This document shows positions 42,339 to 54,400 of a DNA stretch of 64,000 nucleotides, one piece after another. The position numbers were made by a program, and so were the translations under genes. The notes beneath the pieces are model-generated. The model was not told the origin of the DNA and made no database searches. It saw only the letters and a program-made list of their open reading frames with translations. The stretch is from Marinobacter vinifirmus (GTDB taxonomy: Bacteria > Pseudomonadota > Gammaproteobacteria > Pseudomonadales > Oleiphilaceae). The stretch covers positions 186,001-250,000 of the forward strand of contig NZ_NEFY01000003.1 of assembly GCF_002258215.1 (NCBI RefSeq). Reading direction: 5' to 3'. Numbering within the stretch: position 1 is the stretch's first letter; each line of letters begins with the position of its first letter.

Positions 42339-44912
42339 TCAATCGGTGAAATAACACACCAGTTGCTGGCTGACCACATCGCCGGTCAGTTGCAGCTGGC
42401 CCCGGGTGATGTGATGGACTTCCACGGCTTCTGCAGCTTGCCCAGCCATTCCTGAAAGCTGGCAGGGTGGCAGGCGATCAGGGTGGTACTGGCAGTGGGC
42501 GGTATCCGGGAACAGGGCCGCATAGGCTATGCCGGTTTCCACCAGGTCCTGGAAGAAATGCGAACCGTAGGACAGGTCCGGCACCATGTCGCCGGCATTT
42601 TCGGACACTTCCACCAGCGCGGCCACGCCGGCAATGTCGGAAAACCGCACCGGAACACCCAGTTCCGGGCTGCTGGTGCCCCAGCGACCGGGGCCGACCA
42701 GCATCGTGGGTTCGGCTGAAGCCCTTACGGTTTCACCGACCAGCCGTGCCACCTCGTAACGCTCATTGGTATTCAGGCCGGCATAGATGGCGGCGTTTAC
42801 CCGGATCACCCTTGTGATGGCCAGGTTGATGTTGCCGCCCATGAAATGGCCCCGGGTCCGGAACAGCAGCCGGGGCTCGGGCAGCGGGTCCGGAATCTGC
42901 ACCGGGCCGGTTTCGCCAATGGTGGCCAGTGGGCGGCATTGCACCAGGTTGAAAGACGGCTCTCCCTCGGCATTCAGATGCAGGGTAAATTCCACATCCA
43001 CCGGATGCCGGTAACCGGCTTCCAGGGTGGCCAGCAGGCTCGATAGCCGGTTGATAAACCGGCTGCCCTGCACCAGTGGCCGGAAGGTCAGGCGCCAGAC
43101 CGGGCCATCAAGGCCGATCTGCTCGGCCCTGGCGGTGGCGTCCCGGTCGATTTCGGCAAGGTGGTTCATGGGCAGGTTTGGCGCAGATGGAAGCATCTGG
43201 CTCAGGGGCCGGGTTTCGAGGCCCCCGGTTTCCAGGTCCAGCAGGTCCACCAGGTGCTGGGAGAACCGGAAGCTTTCGTCCTGGTTGCGGAACGGCTGCC
43301 GGGTGGGATGGTCCAGTGCCATCACGCAGGCGTGGTCGCCTTCAATACGGTCCACCGCCCGGGTGCCCAGGCCCATCACCAACCGCACCATGCCGGCTTT
43401 CGGGTCCATGTTGCTGTCCCAGGCAAAGGTGTTGCGGGACACCCCCACGCCGGCGGCATCCGGCAGGTAATAGCGGTTGTGGAACCGGCCGTTTACCCGC
43501 TGGATCAGCAGTGCCATGGGTTCTTCCCGCTGGTCGAGCCCTCGCTGTTTGCGGTATACCAGCGCATCTTTGCTCATGGACGATGCATACACCTGCCGGA
43601 TGGCATCTTCCAGCGCGGCCAGTCGCTGTTCGGGCGAGCCCTGGTTGACCAGGAACACGCTGTCGTACTTGCCCGCAAAGGCATTGCCGAAACCGTCTTC
43701 CTGCAGGCTGGATGAGCGCACCAGGATCGGGTACTGGCCGTAGTGGTCCAGCAGGCGCTCCAGGTCTGCCCGGATTTCATCGGGAAAGCGGCCTTCCAGA
43801 ATACCGTTTTGCAGGGCCGGGGCTTCTGCCAGGTAACCGGTGGCGGAGCGCTGGCGCATGATCGCCGGCCACAGGCCGTTATGCACCAGGAAGGCATAGT
43901 AGGCATCGGTGCCCAGATAGCTGGAGTCGTGGGGTTCCAGCATCTCCTGCCATTGTTGCGGATCGTCTTTCAGCAGGATGTTCCGGGCAATCAGCATACC
44001 CGTGGCCTTGCCGCCGATATAGCCGCTGCCCACCAGCCGGCCGCGGATGGCCAGCAGGTCTTCCAGCGACAGATAACGGCGGGCCAGTTCCAGTATCTGC
44101 GGGTCCCGGCTGACCAGAACCTGCAGCACCTGCTCCTGCAGGTTGGCAATGGCGGCGGGATCGTTTTCGGACAGGGCCCGGCTGGCGTCCTGGAACAATC
44201 GGTCCCAGTAATCCAGAAGGGGCTGCCGGTGCAGGCCTTCCTGTTCCAGGCTCGCCTGTAACCGGGTGGCATCGCTGCTGTCGGTAATCGGGCAGAACTG
44301 GCCGTTATGCTCCCGGTGGGGCAGGAACATGGTGGGTGATTGCCGGCGCCAGGCCTTGATTGGCTGTACCTGCACATTGTCGCCATGGCGGCGAACGTCC
44401 AGCATTACCTGGGTGGTCTGGCGGATTCTGTCCAGGGTCATCCGGGAGTGGCGCTCCGGGTGCAGCGCAAACCAGGCCACGGTATCCAGCTCGAACAGGA
44501 ACGGACATACCACCCGGAAGAAATTACCCACCATGGCGTCGGTGGCCCAGGCATTGAGCAACTCGCTCAGGCTGTCACAGACATAGAACGCGCCGCGACC
44601 GTGTTGCTCGATCAGGTGCCAGACCCGGCTGGTGAAGCTTTCAAAACCGCCAAGGGCGTCGATTTCGATCGTGCGGACGGCAGGGTGGTTTTCAATGATC
44701 GGCGGATGGTCGCCAAACCGGAGGTAGAGAATCTGCCGGCCGGCATCGGCGGCGGCATCAACGAAGGGAAGGACGAAACGGCGATAGTCATCAAGGTGGG
44801 AAACCCGCCAGACAACGTTATCGCCGATTCTGAGGTAATCCAGAACCTCGTCCAGTCCGGCCAGACCGGTAGATACCCGGTCTTCGGACTGGCGAGGTTC
44901 TTCGCCGTTCAT
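42339..44912 (-). CDS. KaiC-like and PEP synthase-like (pyruvate/ATP-binding) hybrid protein
   Basis: An 857-residue cytoplasmic protein of unknown function. The first about 210 residues resemble a KaiC/RecA-like domain (STGLAGLDEVLDYLRIGDNV) but the P-loop GxxGxGKT is missing. The middle and C-terminal parts match the nucleotide-binding domain of PEP synthase and pyruvate phosphate dikinase: GYIGGKATGM, PILVRSSSLQEDGFGNAFAG, then the VGPGRWGTSSPELGVPV block. The phospho-His swivel domain and the PEP/pyruvate TIM barrel are absent, so it cannot run the PEP synthase reaction. It ends 63 bases after the RoxS-like gene start region and precedes nothing coupled except gdhA, 7 bases upstream. Confidence 0.8.
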   Translation of the reverse strand: MNGEEPRQSEDRVSTGLAGLDEVLDYLRIGDNVVWRVSHLDDYRRFVLPFVDAAADAGRQILYLRFGDHPPIIENHPAVRTIEIDALGGFESFTSRVWHLIEQHGRGAFYVCDSLSELLNAWATDAMVGNFFRVVCPFLFELDTVAWFALHPERHSRMTLDRIRQTTQVMLDVRRHGDNVQVQPIKAWRRQSPTMFLPHREHNGQFCPITDSSDATRLQASLEQEGLHRQPLLDYWDRLFQDASRALSENDPAAIANLQEQVLQVLVSRDPQILELARRYLSLEDLLAIRGRLVGSGYIGGKATGMLIARNILLKDDPQQWQEMLEPHDSSYLGTDAYYAFLVHNGLWPAIMRQRSATGYLAEAPALQNGILEGRFPDEIRADLERLLDHYGQYPILVRSSSLQEDGFGNAFAGKYDSVFLVNQGSPEQRLAALEDAIRQVYASSMSKDALVYRKQRGLDQREEPMALLIQRVNGRFHNRYYLPDAAGVGVSRNTFAWDSNMDPKAGMVRLVMGLGTRAVDRIEGDHACVMALDHPTRQPFRNQDESFRFSQHLVDLLDLETGGLETRPLSQMLPSAPNLPMNHLAEIDRDATARAEQIGLDGPVWRLTFRPLVQGSRFINRLSSLLATLEAGYRHPVDVEFTLHLNAEGEPSFNLVQCRPLATIGETGPVQIPDPLPEPRLLFRTRGHFMGGNINLAITRVIRVNAAIYAGLNTNERYEVARLVGETVRASAEPTMLVGPGRWGTSSPELGVPVRFSDIAGVAALVEVSENAGDMVPDLSYGSHFFQDLVETGIAYAALFPDTAHCQYHPDRLPPCQLSGMAGQAAEAVEVHHITRGQLQLTGDVVSQQLVCYFTD

Positions 44913-44919
44913 GGCAGGA

Positions 44920-46341
<1,422 letters not shown>

Positions 46342-46518
46342 TCACCACATCTGACGGTGGTTTTGCAAGTGCAGGGCAAAACAATGTGCTTTTGCACCTA
46401 TTGGAGATACCCCCAAAGAGGTGCGGCATTGTGTCTCAAGCCAGGCTTAAGGAAGGGTCTTACAATTCCGGATCATTAGTCATGCAACCAACTAGAACGA
46501 TCCAAGGACCGCCAACCG

Positions 46519-48519
46519 ATGTTGAAACAAACCCACCTGGCTCGCTGTATCAGCCTTGTGATGGCCGGCTATGCCGTCGCACCCCTTGCCAGTGCCCAGT
46601 CCGAAGCTGAAAACCCGGTGGTCATCCGGGTAACCGAAGGCCAGTCCGCCGAAGCGGCCAGGCTTTCTGCGGCGGCTATCCAGACCGAGCCGGTACAACG
46701 GTTGTCGTCTGATGCGTCTGTGTCCCTGTCCCGTATGGGTGGCCGTGGCCTGGACCCGGTAATCCGTGGCCAGAACGAGGAGCGGGTTGAGGTATTGCTG
46801 GACGGCATGCGGGTGGAAGGCGCCTGCCCGAGCCGGATGGACCCGCCCACCAGCCGTCTGAGTACGGCGCTGGCGCCGGTGCTGGAAGTGCGCACCAGCA
46901 ACCGCACCCTGCGCTGGGGTCCGATTGCCGGCGGCCAGGTGGTGGCCACCACTGCAGCTCCGGAATTTGCGGATGACAACCGCACAACCGGCCACCTGAC
47001 CCTGGGCGGCGCCGACAATGGCGAAGGCAAACTGGTGAACGGCAGCGTAGCGGCCGGTAGCAAGGATGCCTTCATTCGATTGGCCGGCGGCTACGACGAA
47101 GCGGACGACTACGAAGACGGCGACGGTAACGAAGTCCGCAGCTCCTATGAAAACACCGAAGGCCGGGTGGATGGCGCCTGGACAGCTGATAACGGCTTCT
47201 ACATCAAAGGCATGGTCAGCCGCCAGGAAGAGCGGGATGTCAGCTTTCCGGGCCGTGGTATGGATGCGCCGAAAACCGACACCGACCTGTACCGGATGGA
47301 GCTGGGTGCGCCCGTCGCCAACGGCGACTGGAACCTGATGGCCTGGCAGGCGGACGTTGACCATGTGATGGACAACTTCAGTCTGCGCGAGCAAACGGCT
47401 CCCATGAAAATGTTGACCGCCTCGGAGACCCGTACTCAAGGCGTGCGGCTGGTGCTGGATCAGACCATCAACTACACCAAAGACATTGCCATCGGTGTCG
47501 ATGTAGAAAGCAACGACTGGGATGCCGCCCTGAACAACGTGGATAAAGACGTTGTGGCCTCTTACATGTGGCCTGGCGTTGAGCGGGATCGTGTGGGTGT
47601 ATTTGTTGAAGCCTTCCACCAGATCCGCATGAACACCCGGTTGGGTGCCGGTATTCGTTACGACCGCGTAGAGATGCAGGCCACCAAGGCTGACCAGGCC
47701 TACATGCTTAAAAAGCCAGATGGAACCATGGTGTCGATGAGTGCGGCCAAGGCTTACAAGCAGGTATATGGCACCACCAACACCGATGCTAACGATGACA
47801 ACGTCAGTGGCTTTGTCAGTGGTGAGTGGCGTTACGCGCAAAACCGTAGCCTGGATGTCGTGGCCAGCCACAGTGTGCGCAGCCCTGGAGTGACCGAACG
47901 CTACGTCAACAAAATGCTGGGTTGGGTGGGTAACCCGGGCCTGGACACCGAGAAACACAACAAGCTGGAAATCAGCCTGTCGGGCCGGGAAGGCAACTGG
48001 AACTGGCGTCCGGCGGTCTGGGTAGACCAGGTGGACGACTATGTTCTGCGTTCCCAGGACCGCTACTACAACATTGATGCCCGCTTGCTGGGTGTCGAAG
48101 GCCAGCTGGGCTGGAGCAACGGTACCTGGAGCACGAACAGCAAGCTGGCGTCTGTAAGGGGTGAAAACCGGGATGCCGACAAGGCGCTGCCGCGGATTCC
48201 GCCGATTCAGTTTATCCAGACCCTTGGCTGGCATCATCAGGGCCACACCCTGGAAGCCGAATGGCAGCTGGCGCGCCGGCAGGATCGGGTAGACCTGGAG
48301 TCTGGCCTTGATCCCAGCACCTCACCGGGTTACGGCGTCTTCAACCTGTCCGGAACCCATCCATTAATGGCTAACCTGAGCCTGACCTGGGCGGTGGATA
48401 ACGTGTTCGACAAGACCTGGGCATCTCACGTGAGCAAAGCGGATGCCCTGGGCGAGGAGTTTTTCAAGGTCAACGAACCCGGCCGCACCGTGCGCGCAGC
48501 ACTCACGGCCCGGTGGTAA
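46519..48519 (+). CDS. TonB-dependent copper receptor, OprC/NosA-like
   Basis: A 666-residue outer-membrane receptor: signal peptide (about residues 1-26, ending in ASA), plug with GGRGLDPVIRGQNEERVEV, then a barrel with terminal W (ALTARW). The copper ligands reported for Pseudomonas OprC, a CxxxM and an HxM pair, are both here: C103-M107 in GACPSRMDPP and H282-M284 in DVDHVMDN. This is a strong sign of copper binding. It is a single gene with a terminator at 48571-48606. The leader 46270-46518 has no clear metal-box that I recognise. Confidence 0.92.
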   Translation: MLKQTHLARCISLVMAGYAVAPLASAQSEAENPVVIRVTEGQSAEAARLSAAAIQTEPVQRLSSDASVSLSRMGGRGLDPVIRGQNEERVEVLLDGMRVEGACPSRMDPPTSRLSTALAPVLEVRTSNRTLRWGPIAGGQVVATTAAPEFADDNRTTGHLTLGGADNGEGKLVNGSVAAGSKDAFIRLAGGYDEADDYEDGDGNEVRSSYENTEGRVDGAWTADNGFYIKGMVSRQEERDVSFPGRGMDAPKTDTDLYRMELGAPVANGDWNLMAWQADVDHVMDNFSLREQTAPMKMLTASETRTQGVRLVLDQTINYTKDIAIGVDVESNDWDAALNNVDKDVVASYMWPGVERDRVGVFVEAFHQIRMNTRLGAGIRYDRVEMQATKADQAYMLKKPDGTMVSMSAAKAYKQVYGTTNTDANDDNVSGFVSGEWRYAQNRSLDVVASHSVRSPGVTERYVNKMLGWVGNPGLDTEKHNKLEISLSGREGNWNWRPAVWVDQVDDYVLRSQDRYYNIDARLLGVEGQLGWSNGTWSTNSKLASVRGENRDADKALPRIPPIQFIQTLGWHHQGHTLEAEWQLARRQDRVDLESGLDPSTSPGYGVFNLSGTHPLMANLSLTWAVDNVFDKTWASHVSKADALGEEFFKVNEPGRTVRAALTARW

Positions 48520-48570
48520 AGACGATTATGGCGGTTACCCGCTTCTCATAGCCGGCGGGTGACATTTATA

Positions 48571-48606
48571 CCCCGGGCGGATGTTGAGTCTGTCCGGGGT
48601 TTTTTT
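48571..48606 (+). terminator. Intrinsic terminator after the copper receptor gene
   Basis: CCCCGG (48571-48576) pairs with CCGGGG (48594-48599), with a 17-base loop that can pair further, followed directly by seven T. It lies before the BCCT gene. Confidence 0.85.
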
Positions 48607-48673
48607 GTGCCTTTCTGCAGGGGGACTAGAATGGGACGCTATCAATTCAGCAAGATCAGGTAAAAGGGTGGTT

Positions 48674-50281
48674 ATGAGTCATCGTCCCGGTTGGGTTTTC
48701 TACAGTTCATTTGTTCTGCTGGCGGTCTTTGTGGTGGCCGGCGGGCTGATGCCGGACCAGTTGTCCTTCTATGCCCACAAGGCCCTGGAGTTCACCACCC
48801 TGCACTTTGGCTGGTTGTACCTGTTTGCCACCTCGGGTTTCCTGGTGTTCTGCATAGCGATTGCCGGCAGTGACTACGGCCGGATACGACTGGGGGCCGA
48901 CGGCGAGGCGCCGGAGTTCTCCTACCTGACCTGGCTGGGCATGATCTTTTCCGCCGGTATGGGGGTGGGGCTGGTGTTCTGGGCGGTGGCCGAGCCCATG
49001 AGCCACTTTGTTTCGCCGCCGTTTGGTTCCGCTGAACCGGAAAGCCCGCAGGCGGCCAGTATGGCCATGCGTTATTCGCTGTTTCACTGGGGCTTTCATC
49101 AATGGGCCAACTTTGCCCTGGTGGGGCTGGCGATTGCCTATGTGCGTTTCCGGCTGCAGCGCCCCGGCCTGATCAGTGAGGCCTTCCGCTCCACCATGGG
49201 CGACCGTGTGGATTCCGGTGCCGGCCATGCCATCAATATCCTGGCGGTGGTCTCCACGGTGTTCGGGGTTGCCACCACACTCGGGCTGGGGGTTATCCAG
49301 ATTAACAGTGGTCTGGGGGCGGTGGCCGGCACGGCATTCGGGGTCAGCCAGCAGCTGTTCATCCTGGCGGGAGTGGCCGCGGTATTTCTGCTGTGTTCGC
49401 TGGCGCCGCTGGAAAGCGGTATCCGATACGTGAGTGATGCCAACATGGTTCTGGCAGCGGGGTTGCTGGTATTCGTGTTTTTCTTCGGGCCCACCGATTT
49501 CATTACGGCGGCCATGACCAATGCCATCGGGGATTACTTTTCCAACATGGTGGGCATGAGCCTGGTGATGACACCTTACACCGGCGACGACTGGGTAGAG
49601 CGCTGGACCATTTTCTACTGGGCCTGGGGGCTGTCGTGGGCGCCGTTTGTAGGCAGCTTTATTGCCCGGATTTCCCGCGGCCGCACCATCCGCGAGTTCG
49701 TGTTCGGGGTGATCGGTATGCCGGTGCTGCTGAGTATTGTCTGGTTCTCCACCTTTGGCGGTTCGGCGCTGTATTTCGAACTGTTCGAGGGCGCGGCGCT
49801 GGGCGAGGCGGTGACCACGGAAATGAGTTCGGCCTTGTTTGCCACCCTGGAATACCTGCCGGGTACTGCCATTCTGGGCGGGCTGATGCTGGTGCTGATC
49901 GTTTTGTTTGTTATCACTTCAGCTAACTCGGCTACCTTTGTATTGGGGATGTTCACCAGCAAGGGGGTGCTCAACCCGAAACGCTGGTCCCGCTTGACCT
50001 GGGGCATAGTGCAGGTGTCTGTGGCCGGTGTACTGTTGCTCAGTGGCGGGCTGGAGGCGTTGCAGACCATATCCATACTGGCGGCCTTTCCGTTCATGAT
50101 GCTGATGATCTTCATGGCAACGGCACTGCTGAAGTCCCTGCGTAACGAGCAGCGCCAGATCGAGCTGCACGAGGCCATGACCCGGGAACGCCTGCTGCGG
50201 TTGCTGGCGGAAAGTGACGATCTGGGTGACAAAGGCTGGAAACCGGCCGAAGAGGGCGGCTCAGAGGCTCCGCCGGAATAG
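48674..50281 (+). CDS. BCCT family betaine/carnitine/choline transporter
   Basis: A 535-residue Na+- or H+-coupled importer of quaternary ammonium compounds, likely an osmoprotectant uptake system in a marine bacterium. The family segment GMGVGLVFWAVAEPMSHF and the later FYWAWGLSWAPFVGSFIARI (the tryptophan-rich region forming the betaine box) are present, with twelve hydrophobic helices. I chose ATG 48674 after AAAAGGG; an open frame upstream to 48581 passes through the terminator of the previous gene. The cytoplasmic tail is short and acidic. Betaine versus choline cannot be decided. Confidence 0.9.
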   Translation: MSHRPGWVFYSSFVLLAVFVVAGGLMPDQLSFYAHKALEFTTLHFGWLYLFATSGFLVFCIAIAGSDYGRIRLGADGEAPEFSYLTWLGMIFSAGMGVGLVFWAVAEPMSHFVSPPFGSAEPESPQAASMAMRYSLFHWGFHQWANFALVGLAIAYVRFRLQRPGLISEAFRSTMGDRVDSGAGHAINILAVVSTVFGVATTLGLGVIQINSGLGAVAGTAFGVSQQLFILAGVAAVFLLCSLAPLESGIRYVSDANMVLAAGLLVFVFFFGPTDFITAAMTNAIGDYFSNMVGMSLVMTPYTGDDWVERWTIFYWAWGLSWAPFVGSFIARISRGRTIREFVFGVIGMPVLLSIVWFSTFGGSALYFELFEGAALGEAVTTEMSSALFATLEYLPGTAILGGLMLVLIVLFVITSANSATFVLGMFTSKGVLNPKRWSRLTWGIVQVSVAGVLLLSGGLEALQTISILAAFPFMMLMIFMATALLKSLRNEQRQIELHEAMTRERLLRLLAESDDLGDKGWKPAEEGGSEAPPE

Positions 50282-50368
50282 CCGGAAAATAACCCCCGGG
50301 CCTGATTTCATCGGGTGAAAAGGGTGCTATAATTCGGTTATTAGCAAATGCCAAAAAGGAATAAGTTG

Positions 50369-51424
50369 ATGGCTAAGCGCGCGTTGATCGGATGGATTCT
50401 GGCACCCTGGTTACTCTTGCCCATCGCAGTCCCGGCACAGGATCTCCAGGCCACGCCGGTAACCCGGGCGCCGTTCAATGAAACCGTACACCTTGACGGG
50501 CTGATTGAGGCCGTTCAGCAGAGCACGGTGTCGGCCCAGACCAGCGGTACGGTGGTCGAGTTGCCGTTTGATGTGGACGATTCGGTAGCAGCCGGAGACC
50601 TGATCGTGCGCCTTGAAGACAGCGAGCAGCAGTCGCGCCTTCGGCAGGCGCAAGCCGGCCTTGAAGAAGCCCGCTCCGGTTTGCAGGATGCCCGGCAGCA
50701 GTACACCCGTATCGAAGCCATCCATGAGCGGGGCCTGGTGTCGCGGCAAGAGTTTGACCAGGCCAGGAACAACCTCAGTGCGGCCAGGGCCCGGGTGGAG
50801 CGGGCGGAAGCCTCTGTGGCAGAAGCGCAGAAACAACTGGACTACACCCGCATTATTGCCCCTTATGGCGGAATCCTGACCGAGCGCCATGTGGAATTGG
50901 GCGAGTCGGTAAACCCGGGCCAGCCGCTGCTCAGCGGCCTGTCGCTGGAGCAATTGCGGGTGGTGGTTGACCTGCCCCAGAAGTATGCAGACCTGGCCCG
51001 CAGCGAACGCCAGGCTACCGTTACCCTGGCCGACGGCCGGGTGCTGGAAACCGGGGAACTGACGTTCTATCCCTACGCCAACCCGGAAACCCACACCTTT
51101 CGCCTGCGGCTGCGCCTGAATGAACCCAATGGCAGCCTGTTCCCGGGCATGCTGGTGAAGGTCAGTGTGCCGGTAGCCAGCCGGGAGGCCCTGTGGGTAC
51201 CGGCCAGCGCGCTGATTCAGCGCAGCGAACTGCGGGCCGTGTTTGTGCTGGACAGCCAGGATCAGCCCCGTCTGCGCCAGGTCCGCCTGGGTGTTCGCGA
51301 GAACGACCGGCTGGAGGTGCTGGCCGGGCTTTCGGAAGGCGAACGGGTGGTGACCAATCCGGATGAGCTGGTGGGCAGCGAACGCTTGAGCCTGTCTGAA
51401 AACGCCCAGGCTGAAGGGGAGTAA
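50369..51424 (+). CDS. RND efflux periplasmic adaptor protein
   Basis: A 351-residue membrane-fusion protein that links an RND pump to an outer-membrane channel. After a signal/anchor region (about residues 8-24) come the lipoyl-like halves (VSAQTSGTVVELPFDVDDSV and LDYTRIIAPYGGILTERHVE), a coiled-coil hairpin (about 85-160; EEARSGLQDARQQYTRIE) and beta-barrel domains. I chose ATG 50369, 8 bases after AAGGA. The stop shares a base with the pump start (TAATG). The gene upstream is BCCT, separated by 87 bases. Confidence 0.9.
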   Translation: MAKRALIGWILAPWLLLPIAVPAQDLQATPVTRAPFNETVHLDGLIEAVQQSTVSAQTSGTVVELPFDVDDSVAAGDLIVRLEDSEQQSRLRQAQAGLEEARSGLQDARQQYTRIEAIHERGLVSRQEFDQARNNLSAARARVERAEASVAEAQKQLDYTRIIAPYGGILTERHVELGESVNPGQPLLSGLSLEQLRVVVDLPQKYADLARSERQATVTLADGRVLETGELTFYPYANPETHTFRLRLRLNEPNGSLFPGMLVKVSVPVASREALWVPASALIQRSELRAVFVLDSQDQPRLRQVRLGVRENDRLEVLAGLSEGERVVTNPDELVGSERLSLSENAQAEGE

Positions 51425-54400
51425 TGGCCGTGAGTGATAACCTGCCGCCGGTCGGCCCGTCCGGAGCCATTGCCCGGGTATTCCAGAACAACCACCTGAC
51501 GCCGCTGCTGGCGATCCTTGCGATTATTCTTGGTGTCTTGTCTGTCGTGGTGACACCCAAGGAAGAAGAGCCTCAGATCGATGTCACCATGGTGGATATC
51601 ATGGTGGCCATGCCCGGTGCCAGCACCCGGGAGGTTGAAAGCGCCATTGCCACACCTGCCGAGCAGGTAATGAGCGAAATCAAGGGCGTGAAGCACGTGT
51701 ATTCCGTGTCCCGCCAGGGCCAGGCGGTGATCACCGTGCAGTTCGAGGTGGGCATCGCCCGCCAGGACGCCCTGGTTCGGCTGTACAACCAGGTGTATTC
51801 GAACCAGGACTGGTTGCCGCAGAATCTCGGCGCCTCCCAGCCGGTCATAAAACCCCGGGGCATTGATGATGTGCCGGTGATGACCTTGACACTGTATGAC
51901 CCCACCGGCACCCACAGCGGGGAAGAACTTACCCGCCTGGCCCATATGCTGGAAGTGGCCCTGAAGCGGGTACCCGGTACCCGGGATATCTACACAGTGG
52001 GCGGCGTGCCCGACCGGGTGGATATCGTATTTGATCCGGCGCTGCTGGCCGGTTTCGGCCTGACCACGGCGGATATCGAAAGTGCCCTGCAGTCTGCCAA
52101 CGCCTCCAGCCAGGAAGCCCGGGTAACCCGGGATAATCTCTCGATACCGGTGCAGGCCGGTACCCTGTTGCAGTCCCTCGAAGACGTAAAGCGCCTGGTG
52201 GTGGGGATGCACCAGGGCGCGGCTGTGTACCTGGATGATGTGGCGGAGGTTCGTCGCGGCAGTACCGTACCCGACCAGAGCGTGCTGGCGGGCTTCGGAC
52301 CGGCCCATGGGGATGAACGGGCAGGGAAGGCCGGCGATGTCTACCCTGCGGTCACCCTCGCGATTGCCAAGAAACCGGGTGAAAACGCCATCGATATCAC
52401 TACCGCGATCGAACAGCGCCTGGACCAGCTGCGCAACCGGGCACTGCCGGCCGACGTAGAGGTACTGGTAACCCGTGACTACGGAGTGACCGCGTCTGAC
52501 AAGGCGCAGAAGCTGATTTCCGACCTGGTCTCCGCCACCCTGGCGGTGATGCTGCTGGTGCTCGCCTTTATGGGCTGGCGCCAGGCGCTGATCGTCGGTA
52601 TTTCGGTGCTGATCACCCTGCTGCTGACCCTGGTGTTTTCCTGGGCCTGGGGCTTTACCCTCAACCGTGTCTCGCTGTTCGCGCTGATTTTCTCCATCGG
52701 CATCCTGGTGGACGACGGCATTGTCATCACCGAGAACATTAACCGTCGCATCCAGAACAGCCGCAGGGCCATCAAGGATATTATCCCGGTAGCAGTGGAT
52801 GAAGTGGGTACACCCACCATCATGGCCAGCCTGACCATCATGGCGGCCCTGCTGCCCATGGCGTTTGTGTCCGGGCTGATGGGCCCCTACATGAGCCCGA
52901 TTCCGATCAACGCATCGGCCGGCATGGTGGTGTCCCAGGTTGTGGCGTTTGTGGTGGCGCCCTGGCTGGCCTTCCGGCTGCTCAAGCACAAGAAAGGCGA
53001 GGCCCTGGAAGAGGGTGGCGATTCCGGCAGCTCTGCCGATGGCGTCAGCTCGGTGTCCCTGAAAATCTTCAATACCGTGCTGGGGCCGTTTCTGGGTGAA
53101 CACGCCTGGCGCCGGCGTTTGCTGGCGCTTGGGGTGGTCCTGCTCACTCTGGGCGCGGCCTCTTTGCCGGTATTCCAGGCGGTGATCCTGAAAATGCTGC
53201 CTTTCGATAACAAGTCGGAATTGCAGGTGGTGGTGGATATGCCCGAGCGCACACCCATGGAGCAAACCCAGCGGGTGCTGACCGAAATGGGCCATTACCT
53301 GGAAACCGTGGGCGAAGTGGATAACTGGCAGGCCTATGCCGGTACCGCTTCACCGATCAATTTCAACGGCCTGGTGCGCCAATATTATCTGCGCAGCGAG
53401 CCCTACCAGGGTGATATCCAGGTCAACCTGGCCAGTGCGGAGGCGCGCAGCCGCCCCTCCCATGACATCACCCAGGCCCTTCGTGGCCCGCTTACCGAGA
53501 TTGCTGACCGGTATGGCGCCAAAGTGAAAATGGTGGAGGTGCCGCCGGGGCCGCCAGTGATGTCGCCATTGGTGGCGGAAGTCTACGCTGCTGATGCTTT
53601 CCGCAGAGCCGAGCTAGCCAGGCTGATTGCCGGTGATATGGCAAACATTGAGGGGTTGGTGGATATCGACACCACCCTGGAAGCACCCACCCGGCAATGG
53701 GAAGTGGTGGTAGACCGGGCCCGGGCGGCCCGGCTGGGTGTGTCCCAGGCCCAGGTGGTGGCCACCCTGCAGACGACCCTGGGCGGGGTTAACGTCAGTT
53801 ACCTGCACGATGAACAGGCCAAGTACCCGGTGCCAATCAGGGTGATTTTGTCTGAAGCCGACAAGGCCCAGCCGTCTGCCCTGTTGTCCATCAAGGTGCG
53901 TAGCCGCAGTGGCGAGCTGGTGCCGCTGGCCAGTGTGGCCGAGGTGCGGGAAGCGGACTGGATGGGCGCTATCTACCACAAGGACTTGCTGCCGGTGACC
54001 TACGTGACGGCGGATATGGCCGGCGAGATTGATTCACCGCTATACGGCATGTTCCGGATGGTCAGTTTGCTGAACGAGCAGGAGCAGGCACCGGAGCAGT
54101 TCTTTATCCAGCAACCGCCACTGCCGGAAAAAGGCACCCTGAAATGGGATGGCGAGTGGCAGATCACCTACGAAACCTTCCGGGATATGGGCGCTGCCTA
54201 CAGTGTGGGTGTGTTCATGATCTTCGTACTGCTGGTGGCCCAGTTCCGCTCCTACATCCTGCCGCTGGTGATCATGGCGCCGATTCCGCTGACCATGATC
54301 GGCATCATGCCCGGCCATGCCCTTCTGGGTAAGGAATTCACCGCCACCAGTATGATCGGCATGATCGCCCTGGCGGGGATTATCGTACGTAATTCCATCC

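Noticed and set aside
46440..46465. Possible fifth PmrA-type box (CTTAAG near 46446)
   Set aside because: The second half-site is offset (seven bases away and CTTACA), so the 11-base spacing of the other four sites is broken.
46492..48246. 584-codon minus-strand frame opposite the copper receptor gene
   Set aside because: No recognisable domain; the receptor on the plus strand has a signal peptide, plug, copper ligands and terminal aromatic residue.
51262..53295. 677-codon minus-strand frame opposite the first RND pump
   Set aside because: His/Gln/Gly-rich shadow of the pump, whose helices and Asp pair are intact.
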